Shown here: piece by piece, positions 52,689-64,000 of the stretch | How the letters are laid out: every line of letters starts with the position of its first letter | Position numbering within the stretch: the first letter of the stretch is position 1 | Origin: Nesterenkonia aurantiaca | Lineage (GTDB): Bacteria; Actinomycetota; Actinomycetes; Actinomycetales; Micrococcaceae | Length of the DNA stretch: 64,000 nt | Assembly: GCF_004364585.1 (NCBI RefSeq) | Contig: NZ_SOAN01000004.1 | Span: forward strand, 207,530-271,529 | Direction of reading: 5' to 3' | Notes under the pieces: model-generated | The model's input: the letters and a program-made list of their open reading frames with translations, nothing else | The model's database searches: none | What the model was told of the DNA's origin: nothing | Program-made: the position numbers and the translations under genes

Positions 52689-53606
52689 ATGCTGTATTCC
52701 ACCATCACCCCCGCGCAGAAGCGGCTTGATCTGCGCGCCATGCTCACCCCCGGCGCGGCGCGTCAGTTCCCGGGCACCTTCACCCCGCTCTCGGCCCCGC
52801 TGATCGAGCAGAAGGGCTTCGACGGGATCTACATCTCCGGCGCGGTCCTGGCCAACGAGCTGGGCCTGCCCGATATCGGGCTGACCACGCTGAGCGAGGT
52901 CGCCCAGCGGGCCGGGCAGATCGCCCGGGCCACCAATCTGCCGGCCCTGGTCGACGCCGACACCGGATTCGGGGAACCGATGAACGTGGCACGCTCGGTC
53001 CAGGAGCTCGAGGACGCCGGACTCGCGGGCTGTCATATCGAGGACCAGTTCAACCCCAAGCGCTGCGGACACCTGGACGGGAAGAACCTGGTGGACCTGC
53101 AGACCGCCACGAAGCGGGTGGCTGCGGCCGCCCGCGGACGGCGTGATGAGAACTTCCTGATCATGGCGCGCACCGACCTGCGCGCCGTCGAAGGTCTCGA
53201 CGCCGCGATCGAGCGGGCCAAGGCCCTGGTCGACGCCGGGGCGGACGCGATCTTCCCGGAGGCGATGAAGGACCTCAGCGAGTTCGCCGCGGTCTGCGCT
53301 GCGGTGGACGTCCCGGTGCTCGCGAACATGACCGAGTTCGGGAAGTCCCCGCTGTTCACCCGCGATCAGCTCGCCGAGACCGGGGTCGCCATGGTGATCT
53401 ATCCGGTGACCTCGCTGCGCTCGGCGATGGGCGCGATCGAACGCACGCTGGACACCCTGGCCGCTGAAGGTTCCCAGGAGGCCGCAGTGGATCAGATGAT
53501 GACCCGAGCACGGCTCTACGATCTGGTCGACTACGAGGGATACAACGCCTTCGATACCGGGATCTTCAATTTCGACGTCCCTGACGTGCACGAGCTGAAC
53601 ACCTAG
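52689..53606 (+). CDS. prpB: Methylisocitrate lyase
   Basis: 305 residues of the isocitrate lyase/PEP mutase superfamily. Cleaves 2-methylisocitrate to succinate and pyruvate. The catalytic cysteine is in NPKRCGHLDGK (Cys126), the substrate loop is DADTGFGEP, and IEDQFNPKRCGH is diagnostic. The gene starts 3 bp after the prpD stop and lies 30 bp before prpC. The length is usual. Confidence 0.96.
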   Translation: MLYSTITPAQKRLDLRAMLTPGAARQFPGTFTPLSAPLIEQKGFDGIYISGAVLANELGLPDIGLTTLSEVAQRAGQIARATNLPALVDADTGFGEPMNVARSVQELEDAGLAGCHIEDQFNPKRCGHLDGKNLVDLQTATKRVAAAARGRRDENFLIMARTDLRAVEGLDAAIERAKALVDAGADAIFPEAMKDLSEFAAVCAAVDVPVLANMTEFGKSPLFTRDQLAETGVAMVIYPVTSLRSAMGAIERTLDTLAAEGSQEAAVDQMMTRARLYDLVDYEGYNAFDTGIFNFDVPDVHELNT

Positions 53607-53636
53607 AGACCCCGCAATGACCCAAGGAGGTCACGC

Positions 53637-54770
53637 ATGACCGAGCAGATCTATAAGGGACTGGCTGGTGTGGTCGCAGATCACACCGCCGTCTCAAAGG
53701 TGAACCCCGAATCGAACTCGCTGCTCTACCGGGGCTACCCGGTGCAGGAGCTGGCCGCAGCGCTCTCCTTCGAAGAGGTGGCGCTGCTGCTCTGGAACGG
53801 CGAGCTGCCCAGCGCGGCCGAGAAGCAGGAGTTCCGCGACTTCGAGCGCTCCCACCGCGCGCTGGACCCCCGGGTCCGCTCCGCGATCGACCTGCTGCCC
53901 CTGGACTGCCACCCGATGGATGTCGGGCGCACGGCGGTCTCGGTGCTCGGCGCGAACCACCCGCTCTCGGAGGACTCCTCACCCGAGGCAGAGCTGACCA
54001 AGGCCAAGGAGCTCTTCGCCGCGTTCCCCGCCGTGGTCGCCTATGACCAGCGCCGCCGTCGGGGTCTGGAGCTGGTCGAGCCGCGCCAGGATCTGGACTA
54101 TTCGCAGAACTTCCTCTGGATGACCTTCGGCGAGGAGGCCCCCGAGGAGGTGGTCGACGCCTTCCGCGTCTCGATGGTGCTCTACGCCGAGCACTCCTTC
54201 AATGCCTCGACCTTCACCGCACGGGTGGTGACCTCCACCCTGGCGGATCTGCACTCGGCGGTCACCGCGGCGATCGGTGCGCTCAAGGGCCCGCTGCACG
54301 GCGGTGCCAACGAGGCGGTGATGCATACCTTCGAGGAGATCGGCATCGACCCGGCCGAGACCCGCGAGGATGCTGCGGCCCGGGCCAAAGCCTGGATGGA
54401 GCAGGCCCTGACCGAGAAGCGCAAGGTGATGGGCTTCGGCCACCGGGTCTACAAGTCCGGGGACTCCCGGGTGCCGACCATGAAGCAGGCGCTGGACGCG
54501 ATGGTGGAGTACTACGGCCGCGGCGAGCTGATGGGCCTCTACGACGGGCTCGAAGCCGCGATGGGCGAGGCCAAGAACATCCTGCCCAACCTGGACTACC
54601 CCACCGGGCCGACCTATCACCTGATGGGATTCGACACCGAGATGTTCACCCCGCTGTTCATCGCTGCGCGGATCACCGGTTGGACGGCGCATATCGCGGA
54701 GCAGCGCGCGAACAACGCGCTGATCCGCCCGCTGAGCGCCTATAACGGGCCGGACGAGCGCCACCTCTGA
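53637..54770 (+). CDS. prpC: 2-Methylcitrate synthase
   Basis: 377-residue citrate-synthase-fold enzyme that joins propionyl-CoA and oxaloacetate. Catalytic residues lie in GPLHGGANEAVM (His), MGFGHRVYKSGDSRVP (His) and the later Asp of the GFDTEMFTPLF region; the start reads YKGLAGVVADHTAVSKV, as in prpC-type enzymes. AAGGAGG is 8 bp before the ATG. Its position at the end of prpDBC favours methylcitrate synthase over the main citrate synthase, though it may have citrate synthase activity. Confidence 0.93.
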   Translation: MTEQIYKGLAGVVADHTAVSKVNPESNSLLYRGYPVQELAAALSFEEVALLLWNGELPSAAEKQEFRDFERSHRALDPRVRSAIDLLPLDCHPMDVGRTAVSVLGANHPLSEDSSPEAELTKAKELFAAFPAVVAYDQRRRRGLELVEPRQDLDYSQNFLWMTFGEEAPEEVVDAFRVSMVLYAEHSFNASTFTARVVTSTLADLHSAVTAAIGALKGPLHGGANEAVMHTFEEIGIDPAETREDAAARAKAWMEQALTEKRKVMGFGHRVYKSGDSRVPTMKQALDAMVEYYGRGELMGLYDGLEAAMGEAKNILPNLDYPTGPTYHLMGFDTEMFTPLFIAARITGWTAHIAEQRANNALIRPLSAYNGPDERHL

Positions 54771-54801
54771 GGCATCACCTCGAGGAACCACCATCCTGGG
54801 G

Positions 54802-54889
54802 CGATAACGGGTGGAATGGCGCACGCAGCAGGCGTCATTCCACCCGTTAGCGACCCATAGACGCGGGTTGGCTCATAAACGCGGGTGGG
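54802..54889. repeat. Palindrome plus direct repeat between prpC and xerD
   Basis: Arms 54802-54818 and 54836-54852 (CGATAACGGGTGGAATG and a complement with one mismatch) form a 17-bp stem. Just beyond, CATAGACGCGGGTTGG (54856-54871) and CATAAACGCGGGTGGG (54874-54889) are direct repeats with two differences. It lies between convergent genes. It may act as a bidirectional terminator-like structure or be a dispersed repeat. Confidence 0.8.
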
Positions 54890-54918
54890 CCCGGGAATGC
54901 GCCTCGGTGGGCGCGCGT

Positions 54919-56031
54919 CTAGCGGGCGCGCGGGTGGGCGGTGGCGTAGCTCTCCTGCAGCGCCTCGGCGGTGACCTTCGTGTAGATCTGCGTGGTGGTC
55001 ACCGAGGCGTGGCCCAGCATCTCCTGGACCAGTCGGATCCCGGCGCCGCCTTCGAGCAGGTGGGTCGCGCAGGAGTGGCGCAGCGTGTGCGGGGAGACCT
55101 CCTGGGTGATCTCTGCGGCGGCGGCGTGGTTCTGCAGCACGGTCCAGGCCGACTGCCGGGAGAGTCTGCCGCCGAGCTTGTTCAGGAACAGCCCGGGCGA
55201 CGGCGCGCGGCGTCCGATCCGCGCGGCCAGGCCCGGCCGGCCAGCGGTGAGATAGTCGTTGATCGCCTGCTGGGCATAGCGCCCCACCGGCACCATCCGC
55301 TGCTTATCGCCCTTGCCGGTCACCCGCACGATCACCAGCCCGTCCGTCCCGCCCGGCTCTGCTGACGAGCCCGGCCCTGCTGACGAGCCCGGCTCGGCTG
55401 AAGAGCCCGGCGTCGTCGGGGCGCCGCCAGCACCGACCGGAGCGGCGCGGATCTCGTGGATGTCATCGACGTCCAGGCTCACCGCCTCGGTGATCCGCGC
55501 GCCGGTGGCGTAGAGGAACTCCAGCAGCGCCCGATCGCGGCGGCCCAGCTCGGTGTCCCGGCTGGGCGCGTCGAGCAGTCGGGTGACCTCGTCCACGCTG
55601 AGCGCCTTGGGCAGGGACTGGCGCGGCTTGGGTGCGGCGACATGTTTGGCCGGGTCGTGGGTGGTCCGGCCCTCCCCGGCCCAATACCGGTGTGCTCCGC
55701 GCACCGAGGCCAGTACCCGGGCCATCGAGCGCTGGGACAGGGCCGAGCCGCCGTCGTCGCCGGTGCTCAGCCGCTGCAGGAAGTCCGCGATCAGCGTCTC
55801 GTCGATGGCGCGCAGCGCGGTGATCTCGCGCTCGAGAAGGAACGCCCCGTAGCGCAGCAGGTCGTTGCGGTAGGAGCTCAGCGTGTTCGCCGCGGAGCCG
55901 CGCTCGATCCTGAGGTGGGTGAGGTAGTCCTCGATCTCGGCCCCCACAGACGAGGACGGCACCTCCGCGCGTCGCTGGAGGTGCCGTTCCCGTGCATGAT
56001 CAGGAGCGGCGGAACCGTCCTGGTCGGCCAT
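54919..56031 (-). CDS. xerD: Site-specific tyrosine recombinase XerD
   Basis: 370 residues. Resolves chromosome dimers at dif together with XerC and FtsK. The N-terminal SAM-like domain ([30 protein letters not shown], in part: [19 protein letters not shown]) is followed by the catalytic set Arg179 ([12 protein letters not shown]), Lys240 (VTGKGDKQR), His315 and Arg318 ([10 protein letters not shown]), His341 and Tyr350 ([15 protein letters not shown]). An insertion of about 32 residues (197-228) with Pro-Gly-Ser-Ser-Ala-Glu repeats lies just before the catalytic lysine hairpin, which makes the protein longer than the usual 300. It lies directly after pyrG (4-bp gap). Confidence 0.95.
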   Translation of the reverse strand: MADQDGSAAPDHARERHLQRRAEVPSSSVGAEIEDYLTHLRIERGSAANTLSSYRNDLLRYGAFLLEREITALRAIDETLIADFLQRLSTGDDGGSALSQRSMARVLASVRGAHRYWAGEGRTTHDPAKHVAAPKPRQSLPKALSVDEVTRLLDAPSRDTELGRRDRALLEFLYATGARITEAVSLDVDDIHEIRAAPVGAGGAPTTPGSSAEPGSSAGPGSSAEPGGTDGLVIVRVTGKGDKQRMVPVGRYAQQAINDYLTAGRPGLAARIGRRAPSPGLFLNKLGGRLSRQSAWTVLQNHAAAAEITQEVSPHTLRHSCATHLLEGGAGIRLVQEMLGHASVTTTQIYTKVTAEALQESYATAHPRAR

Positions 56032-56035
56032 GGTG

Positions 56036-59684
<3,649 letters not shown>

Positions 59685-59688
<4 letters not shown>

Positions 59689-60653
59689 CGCTTCGCCACC
59701 TCTCCGCGGTGGAACGCGTCGGGGGTCTCGACCTGGTTGGCCGGGTCCACGGGTCCGCGCCAGCCGCTGGTGGGCAGGTTGAACTTGTCGACGAGCCGTT
59801 CGGAGAAGGGCGTCTGGTGCACCCTGGCCAGCAGCACCGGTTCGGCGGAGCGGGTGACCTCCACCCGGGAGCCCGGGGGCAGCTCCATGAAGCGGCGGCC
59901 GTCGCACCAGAGCACGCCTTGTTCGTCCTCGCGCTGCAGGACCTCAACGGCCATGATCGAATCGGGATCGGTCACCAGCGGGCGGGAGAACAGCGCGTGG
60001 GCGGAGATCGGCACCATCACCAGGGCCTGGACCTCGGGCCAGACCACCGGTCCTCCGGCGGAGAAGGCGTAGGCGGTGGAGCCGGTGGGGGTGGCCATGA
60101 CCACCCCGTCGCAGCCGAATGCGGAGACGGGCCTGCCGTCGATCTCGATGATCAGGTCGATCATGCGTTCACGGGACTGCTTCTCGATGCTGGCCTCGTT
60201 CAGCGCCCAGCTGCTGCCCACGTGGCGTCCGGCGTGCCAGACCTGCACGTCCAGCGCCATCCGGCGCTCCACGGTGTAGTTCTGGTCCACCACCCACTGC
60301 ACGGAGGCGTCGAGTTCGGTGCGTTCGGATTCAGCGAGGAAGCCGACGTGGCCGAGGTTGACGCCCATCAGCGGCAGTCCGGCTCCGCGGACCAGGTCTG
60401 CGGCGCGCAGGATGGACCCGTCACCGCCGAGCACCATGCCGACCTCGCAGTCCGCCAGGGCCACCTCGCGTTCGGCCACTGCAAGCGACACTTCGCGCAG
60501 CCGGTCGCCGATGACATGGTTCAAGGAGGCGATGTCCCGCTCCATCATCACGGGGCGCAGTCCGGCGCTGTGCAACCGCTCGGCGACGGTGACCGCCGCC
60601 TCCACGGCATCGCGCCGACCCGTGTGAGCAAGCAGCAGGATCTCTCTGGTCAT
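59685..60653 (-). CDS. nadK: NAD kinase
   Basis: 322 residues. Phosphorylates NAD to NADP. The GGDGSILRAADL motif (catalytic Asp), GVNLGHVGFLAE and the C-terminal-domain motif DGVVMATPTGSTAYAFSAGG (in part: VMATPTGSTAYAFSAGG) are present. The ATG at 60653 has AAGGAGG 4 bp upstream. It lies 10 bp after tlyA and overlaps recN by 4 bp. Confidence 0.96.
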
Positions 60654-60663
60654 GGAGCCTCCT

Positions 60664-61473
60664 TCAGTCGAACTCGACCGAGCCCAGCCTATCGCTCCTG
60701 AGCCGCTGCGCCTCGGCGGGGGCGGGCCCCGCATGTTCGACCCGGCGCAGGTGCACGAAGAACTCGACGTTTCCGTCCTGTCCCGGCAGGCCGGAGCGGT
60801 GGATCTCGATCAGCTGCAGCTGTTGGGCCTGGGCCGCGGCGAGCACCCCTTCGACGGCCTCACGGCGCAGCAGCGGGCTCGAGACCACCCCGGTGCGGCC
60901 CAGCCGCTCGCGGCCGATCTCGAACTGCGGCTTCACCATGAGCAGCAGGTCCGCACCCTCGGCGGCCTGTCCGGCCAGGGCGGGAATCACCAGGCGCAGC
61001 GAGATGAAGGAGAGGTCCGCGACGATCAGCTCGAAGGGCTCCCCCAGGTCCGCCGGTTTGAGCCGGCGCAGGTTCAGGCCTTCGTGGTTCTGCACCCGGG
61101 GGTCTGCAACAAGCTGAGGGTGCAGCTGGTCGTGCCCGACGTCGACGGCGACCACCTCGCGGGCTCCGCGCTCGAGCAGCACCTGGGTGAAGCCGCCGGT
61201 GGAGGCCCCGGCGTCGAGACACCGGCGGTCCTGAACGTCGATCTCCGGGGAGGCGGTGAGGACGCCGTCGAGCTTATGCGCGGAGCGGCTGACCCAGGGG
61301 TCTTGGTGCGCGACCGCGATGGGCTGGTGGGCCCTCACGGGGGTGGAGGCCTTGTGGATGACGGCTCCGTCCACAGTGACCTGTCCCTGGGCGATCAGTG
61401 CTCCGGCGCGAGTGCGGCTGGGGACAAGTCCTCGGGCGACCATGGCCTTGTCCAGCCGGAGTGCATCGCTCAT
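60664..61473 (-). CDS. tlyA: TlyA family rRNA methyltransferase
   Basis: 269 residues: an N-terminal S4 RNA-binding domain (LRLDKAMVARGLVPSRTRAGALIAQGQVTVDG, in part: LDKAMVARGLVPSRTRAGAL) and an FtsJ-like SAM methyltransferase fold with DAGASTGGFTQVLLERGA (SAM loop), VVAVDVGHDQLHP, and FELIVADLSFISLRLVIPAL (in part: ADLSFISLRLVIPAL). Mycobacterial TlyA 2'-O-methylates 16S and 23S rRNA and is required for capreomycin sensitivity; the same role is inferred. The ATG at 61473 overlaps the preceding stop (TGATG). Confidence 0.93.
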   Translation of the reverse strand: MSDALRLDKAMVARGLVPSRTRAGALIAQGQVTVDGAVIHKASTPVRAHQPIAVAHQDPWVSRSAHKLDGVLTASPEIDVQDRRCLDAGASTGGFTQVLLERGAREVVAVDVGHDQLHPQLVADPRVQNHEGLNLRRLKPADLGEPFELIVADLSFISLRLVIPALAGQAAEGADLLLMVKPQFEIGRERLGRTGVVSSPLLRREAVEGVLAAAQAQQLQLIEIHRSGLPGQDGNVEFFVHLRRVEHAGPAPAEAQRLRSDRLGSVEFD

Positions 61474-61640
61474 CAGCGGTCCTCCGCGGTCTGCTTGAGC
61501 CGCTGGTTCAGGTCCTGGATCAGGGTCTCCGCCTGGGCAATCTCGGTCTCGAGCTCGTCGAGGCTCAGCGTGGGCTCCTCGGAACGCTGCTGGTCCTGCT
61601 CCGGCTGGTGGTGCGGCGGCTGCTGGTGCGGCTCGGTCAT
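61473..61640 (-). CDS. Small coiled-coil protein (Rv1693-like), 55 residues
   Basis: An open frame from the ATG at 61640 to the TGA at 61473, overlapping the HAD stop by 4 bp and the tlyA ATG by 1 bp. The sequence is a Gln/His/Pro-rich N-terminus (TEPHQQPPHHQPEQDQQ) and a helix with a heptad pattern (LSLDELETEIAQAETLIQDL then NQRLKQTAEDR). Its position between the HAD phosphatase and tlyA is the same as that of Rv1693, a protein of similar size in M. tuberculosis. The tight coupling supports a real gene. The function is unknown. Confidence 0.85.
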   Translation of the reverse strand: MTEPHQQPPHHQPEQDQQRSEEPTLSLDELETEIAQAETLIQDLNQRLKQTAEDR

Positions 61641-62464
61641 GTCCCGGCGGGTTCCTGCAGCGCCCGGTGGGACCCGTCGAAGAGCTGCCGGAGCTCAGCC
61701 AGGATCCAGTCGGGCCGCATGGAGTCCTGGGCCTGCTCGGCCGCGGCCGCAGTGTCGATCCCGGTCAGGACCAGCGCGGTGTCGAAGCCGGCCCTGTTCC
61801 CGCCGAGCACGTCGGTGTCGAGCCGGTCTCCGATCACCAGGGGTCGCTGCATCTTCAGCGAGTCGGCCGCCTGGGTGAACATCACCGGTTCCGGTTTGCC
61901 GGCCGCGGTGGGAGTCTTTCCGGTGGCGCGTCCCACGGCCTCGACCAGAGCGCCGTTGCCTGGGGCGATCCCCCGCTCGCGGGGAATGCTGAGATCCAGG
62001 TTGGTGGCGAACCACTGGGCTCCGTTGTTCACTGCATAGGCGGCCTCCGCGAGGTCTGCCCAGCCAAGAGTGGGGTCAAAACCCTGGATGACTGCCGCAG
62101 GATGATCCGCCGCAGATTCGGCGATGCTGAACCCAGCGTCCTGAACCAGAGTGCGCAGGTACCGGCTGCCGGTGACCAGCACACTCGCGCCTGGATCCAG
62201 GGCCGCACTGAGCAGGGCGATCCCTGCGGGGGCAGACCCGAAGACCTCATGGGTCAGCGCAGGGATGCCCAGCTCGTTGAGATGGGTGGCGACCTGTTCG
62301 GCGGAGCGGGAGGCGTTGTTGGTGACGTATCCGCGAGGCACGCCCCGGCTCACCAGCTGTTCCACGGCGTGTGCAGCCCCGGGGATCGCGTGAGGTCCGG
62401 CGTAGAGAACTCCGTCGAGATCGAAGAGCACTCCGTCATAGGAGTCGAGGAGACTCGGGGTCAT
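61637..62464 (-). CDS. HAD-IIA phosphatase (Rv1692-like, glycerol-3-phosphate phosphatase candidate)
   Basis: 275 residues. HAD motif I is VLFDLDGVLYAG (nucleophile Asp), motif II is VTNNAS, a C2A-type cap (about 75-185) follows, and motif III is GKPEPVMF with motif IV GDRLDTDVLGGNRAG. By synteny and type it matches Rv1692, reported as a glycerol-3-phosphate phosphatase. It overlaps the TPR gene upstream and the 55-residue gene downstream by 4 bp each. Confidence 0.92.
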   Translation of the reverse strand: MTPSLLDSYDGVLFDLDGVLYAGPHAIPGAAHAVEQLVSRGVPRGYVTNNASRSAEQVATHLNELGIPALTHEVFGSAPAGIALLSAALDPGASVLVTGSRYLRTLVQDAGFSIAESAADHPAAVIQGFDPTLGWADLAEAAYAVNNGAQWFATNLDLSIPRERGIAPGNGALVEAVGRATGKTPTAAGKPEPVMFTQAADSLKMQRPLVIGDRLDTDVLGGNRAGFDTALVLTGIDTAAAAEQAQDSMRPDWILAELRQLFDGSHRALQEPAGT

Positions 62465-63309
62465 GCACGCCCTCCGCGCCGGCGGTCCTGGTCCCTGCCC
62501 TGATCGCGACCCTTGGAACGGCCCAGGACGTCCTTGACCTTGGGCAGATCGGCAGGCTCATCGTCGAAGTCGAGGATCTCGGGATCTTCGAATGCCCCGG
62601 AGCCCAGGGCTCGTTCTGCGGCGAAGGCCTGCTCGCGCCAGCGCTGGGCCTCCTCCTCCCGACCCACGGTCTCAAGGACCGCGGCGTAGGCGGTGAAGAG
62701 CCGGGGCGAGAAGCTGAAGGCCCGGTTGATGTCGAGCTCTGGGACCTCCAGCGCGGTCACGGCTGAGGCGTGGTCCCCCAGATCGGTGTACGCCCCGGAG
62801 ACGACCATGGCCATCTCGGCGCGCACCGGGCCGGTCAGCGCGGCCACCTCCTCGGACTGGGAGAGCTCGATGGCCTTCTCGGGACGGCCGAGTCCGCGTT
62901 CGCAGTCGGCCAGGACCGGCAGGTGGGTCTGGTCGCCGCTGATCCGGCGGTAGGTGCGCAGCTCGCGCAGCGCCTCGGCGAAGTCCCCGGCGGCATAGGC
63001 AGTCAGACCTACGGCTTCGCGGACGATGCCGAGGCGTCCGCCGCGGCGGGAGGCGGCGAGTGCGTGCTGGAACGCGACCTCGGGGGCGATGTCGACCAGA
63101 CGGCCGGCCATCACCAGGTGCTTGGCCACCCAGGGACGGTTCGTGTCGTCCAGGGTGCGCAGCTGCAACAGGGCCGCCCGGTCCAGCTCTTTGCCGGTGA
63201 CATCCTCGTCGATCTCGGGAGAACGCGTGCGATCCTCGCTGTTGGACCGGCGGAGGTCGCGCGGGTTGCGCGGGGGCCTTGGGCGGTCGCCGTAGGACTC
63301 GTCATGCAT
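62461..63309 (-). CDS. Tetratricopeptide-repeat protein (Rv1691-like)
   Basis: 282 residues with a charged N-terminal tail (about 1-40), several TPR-like helix pairs (AFQHALAASRRGGRLGIVREAVGLTAYAAGDFAEALRELRTYRR, in part: TAYAAGDFAEALRELRTYR; VVSGAYTDLGDHASAVTALE; LFTAYAAVLETVGREEEAQRW) and a basic C-terminus (SKGRDQGRDQDRRRGGRA). The upstream site AAGGAG is about 11 bp from the ATG. It begins the TPR-HAD-small-tlyA-nadK-recN operon. A scaffold role is likely; the partners are unknown. Confidence 0.85.
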   Translation of the reverse strand: MHDESYGDRPRPPRNPRDLRRSNSEDRTRSPEIDEDVTGKELDRAALLQLRTLDDTNRPWVAKHLVMAGRLVDIAPEVAFQHALAASRRGGRLGIVREAVGLTAYAAGDFAEALRELRTYRRISGDQTHLPVLADCERGLGRPEKAIELSQSEEVAALTGPVRAEMAMVVSGAYTDLGDHASAVTALEVPELDINRAFSFSPRLFTAYAAVLETVGREEEAQRWREQAFAAERALGSGAFEDPEILDFDDEPADLPKVKDVLGRSKGRDQGRDQDRRRGGRA

Positions 63310-63452
63310 AGGTTCTTGGTTCTCCTTGGATTACGTGCGCAGGGCCATCCCAGGATACCGCCTTCAGCGGCACCGGCGGCCTGGCGGCAGTTATGGGTGC
63401 GAAGCACGGATCGGGCACGATCAGACACGGAATTGAATGCGCCCTGAAACAC

Positions 63453-63487
63453 AAAAAAGGCCGCACCGAAGAGCTCTCCGGGCGGCC
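63453..63487 (-). terminator. Intrinsic terminator of the rRNA operon
   Basis: On the minus strand the outer stem GGCCGC / GCGGCC and an inner, nearly palindromic CCGGAGAGCTCTTCGG are followed by six T. It lies about 175 bp after the 5S 3' end. Confidence 0.75.
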
Positions 63488-63611
63488 GAATGAATGGACC
63501 ACTGCGACGCATTGTTGCTGAGGAACGCTCGCATTGTTGAGCAGCACTAGGCCGATCGCCTCAGAACGATGACGCAGCCCTCGGCGCGACCAAAATTGCT
63601 CTGAATACAGG

Positions 63612-63643
63612 TCAAGCCCGGTCCCCGAAGGGACCGGGCTTGA
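63612..63643 (-). terminator. Perfect 14-bp hairpin after 5S rRNA
   Basis: Arms 63612-63625 and 63630-63643 pair fully, with a UUCG tetraloop on the transcribed (minus) strand. It starts about 20 bp after the 5S gene. No U-tract follows at once, so it may be a processing or first terminator element. Confidence 0.7.
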
Positions 63644-63662
63644 ACCCTCTCTACCAAATAGT

Positions 63663-63781
63663 GTCCGGCGGCGACCTACTCTCCCACACACTCCAGTGTG
63701 CAGTACCATCGGCGCAGTGGGCCTTAGCTTCCGGGTTCGGGATGGGACCGGGCGTTTCCCCCACGCTATGACCGCCGTAAC
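63663..63781 (-). rRNA. rrf: 5S ribosomal RNA
   Basis: On the minus strand it begins GTTACGGCGGTCATAGCG, contains CGCCCGGTCCCATCCCGAAC (the conserved loop region) and ends with GGTCGCCGCCGGAC. The 5' and 3' ends pair in the terminal helix. The sequence closely resembles 5S rRNA of Micrococcus relatives. It is the last gene of an rRNA operon whose 16S and 23S lie beyond the right edge. End positions may be off by one or two bases. Confidence 0.95.
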
Positions 63782-64000
63782 TCTAGAACAACACCAGCAC
63801 CCTTTCCCACACCACCACACACCCCAGAACACTCTGGGACTTGTGGAGGGGTACTCGACCAGTGTCGTAAACCTAAACTCACAACAACACTCTTCAATTA
63901 TCACCCCACCCCCACAAACACCGGGGGCAGGGTTCTGTCTCTGACCCACACACCCCGCACACACACCCCACAAGAGGATGTGCCCACACGGGTGTCGTGA
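63782..64000 (-). other. 23S-5S intergenic spacer
   Basis: At least 219 bp between 5S and the presumed 23S gene beyond the edge. No 23S sequence is recognised inside the window. Read on the transcribed strand it is strikingly G- and T-rich, with repeated GGGGTGTGTG-like runs. No tRNA is present. Confidence 0.6.

Larger units (their letters stand above)
63310..63662. other. Intergenic region between the TPR gene and 5S rRNA
   Basis: A 353-bp region with no supported gene. It holds two hairpins on the minus strand after the 5S gene, described separately, and the upstream region of the TPR operon. No clear promoter motif is identified. Confidence 0.6.

Noticed and set aside
53637..54770. Main citrate synthase of the TCA cycle
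   Set aside because: Operon position after prpD and prpB, the size and the N-terminal sequence favour 2-methylcitrate synthase, though some citrate synthase activity is possible.
54919..56031. XerD as a mobile-element integrase
   Set aside because: It lies in the conserved pyrG-recN neighbourhood, there is no attachment-site duplication or phage gene nearby, and the sequence is of housekeeping XerD type.

Overview
The window looks like a chromosomal segment from a high-G+C actinobacterium, most likely of the family Micrococcaceae. Several proteins are strongly acidic, which would suit a halotolerant genus such as Nesterenkonia, but the genus is an inference. Supporting points are the G+C-rich codon use, frequent GTG/TTG starts, actinobacterial gene orders (argS-lysA-hom-thrC-thrB-rho; parA-scpA-scpB-rluB-tyrA-cmk-der; pyrG-xerD-recN-nadK-tlyA), an actinobacterial-type LexA box, and a 5S rRNA of Micrococcus type. 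I see no prophage, insertion sequence, CRISPR array or conjugative element. This is a mostly housekeeping region with small accessory islets.

Layout. 1-9014 (minus): the aspartate-family block argS, lysA, hom, thrC, thrB, then rho, which runs off the left edge and carries an extreme low-complexity insertion. 9091-14917: small transport, regulatory and stress genes (LysE exporter with divergent LysR; ArsR with tandem SRPBCC and VOC proteins; a voltage-sensor-like membrane protein; an HD hydrolase; tRNA-Arg; an MhuD-like monooxygenase). 14964-18426: gamma-glutamyltransferase and an intein-interrupted radical SAM protein preceded by a LexA-type SOS box. 18464-28956: YeiH-type transporter, tgt, an OafA-like acyltransferase, prfC, a long palindrome, an esterase, a GNAT enzyme and a lipoprotein. 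29094-33069: an NAD operon (NrtR/NdnR-type regulator, nadA, nadC, nadS) without nadB. 33176-40362: aldo/keto reductase, tRNA-Pro, an orphan sugar-type binding lipoprotein, a DrrAB-type ABC exporter, a thioesterase and a class A beta-lactamase-like lipoprotein with a long acidic linker.

40435-47415 (minus): der, cmk, tyrA, rluB, scpB, scpA and parA, tightly overlapping, covering chromosome organisation, ribosome maturation, nucleotide supply and tyrosine synthesis. 47572-48204: a TRIC-family channel whose reading frame continues past its stop as a Pro-Glu repeat. 48308-54770: propionate catabolism by the methylcitrate cycle (prpE divergent from gntR-prpD-prpB-prpC), with two identical TGTATACA palindromes in the divergent promoter. 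54919-63309 (minus): xerD, pyrG, recN, nadK, tlyA, a 55-residue protein, a HAD phosphatase and a TPR protein, in the order known from Mycobacterium tuberculosis (Rv1701 to Rv1691). 63663-64000: the 3' end of an rRNA operon (5S and the 23S-5S spacer).

The observations I rate highest are the mini-intein whose downstream +1 cysteine is also the third cluster cysteine of the SOS-linked radical SAM protein, the Q/N-rich plus Arg/Asn/Asp-repeat insertion of Rho, the 72-bp palindrome near prfC, and the in-frame repeat after the TRIC stop codon.
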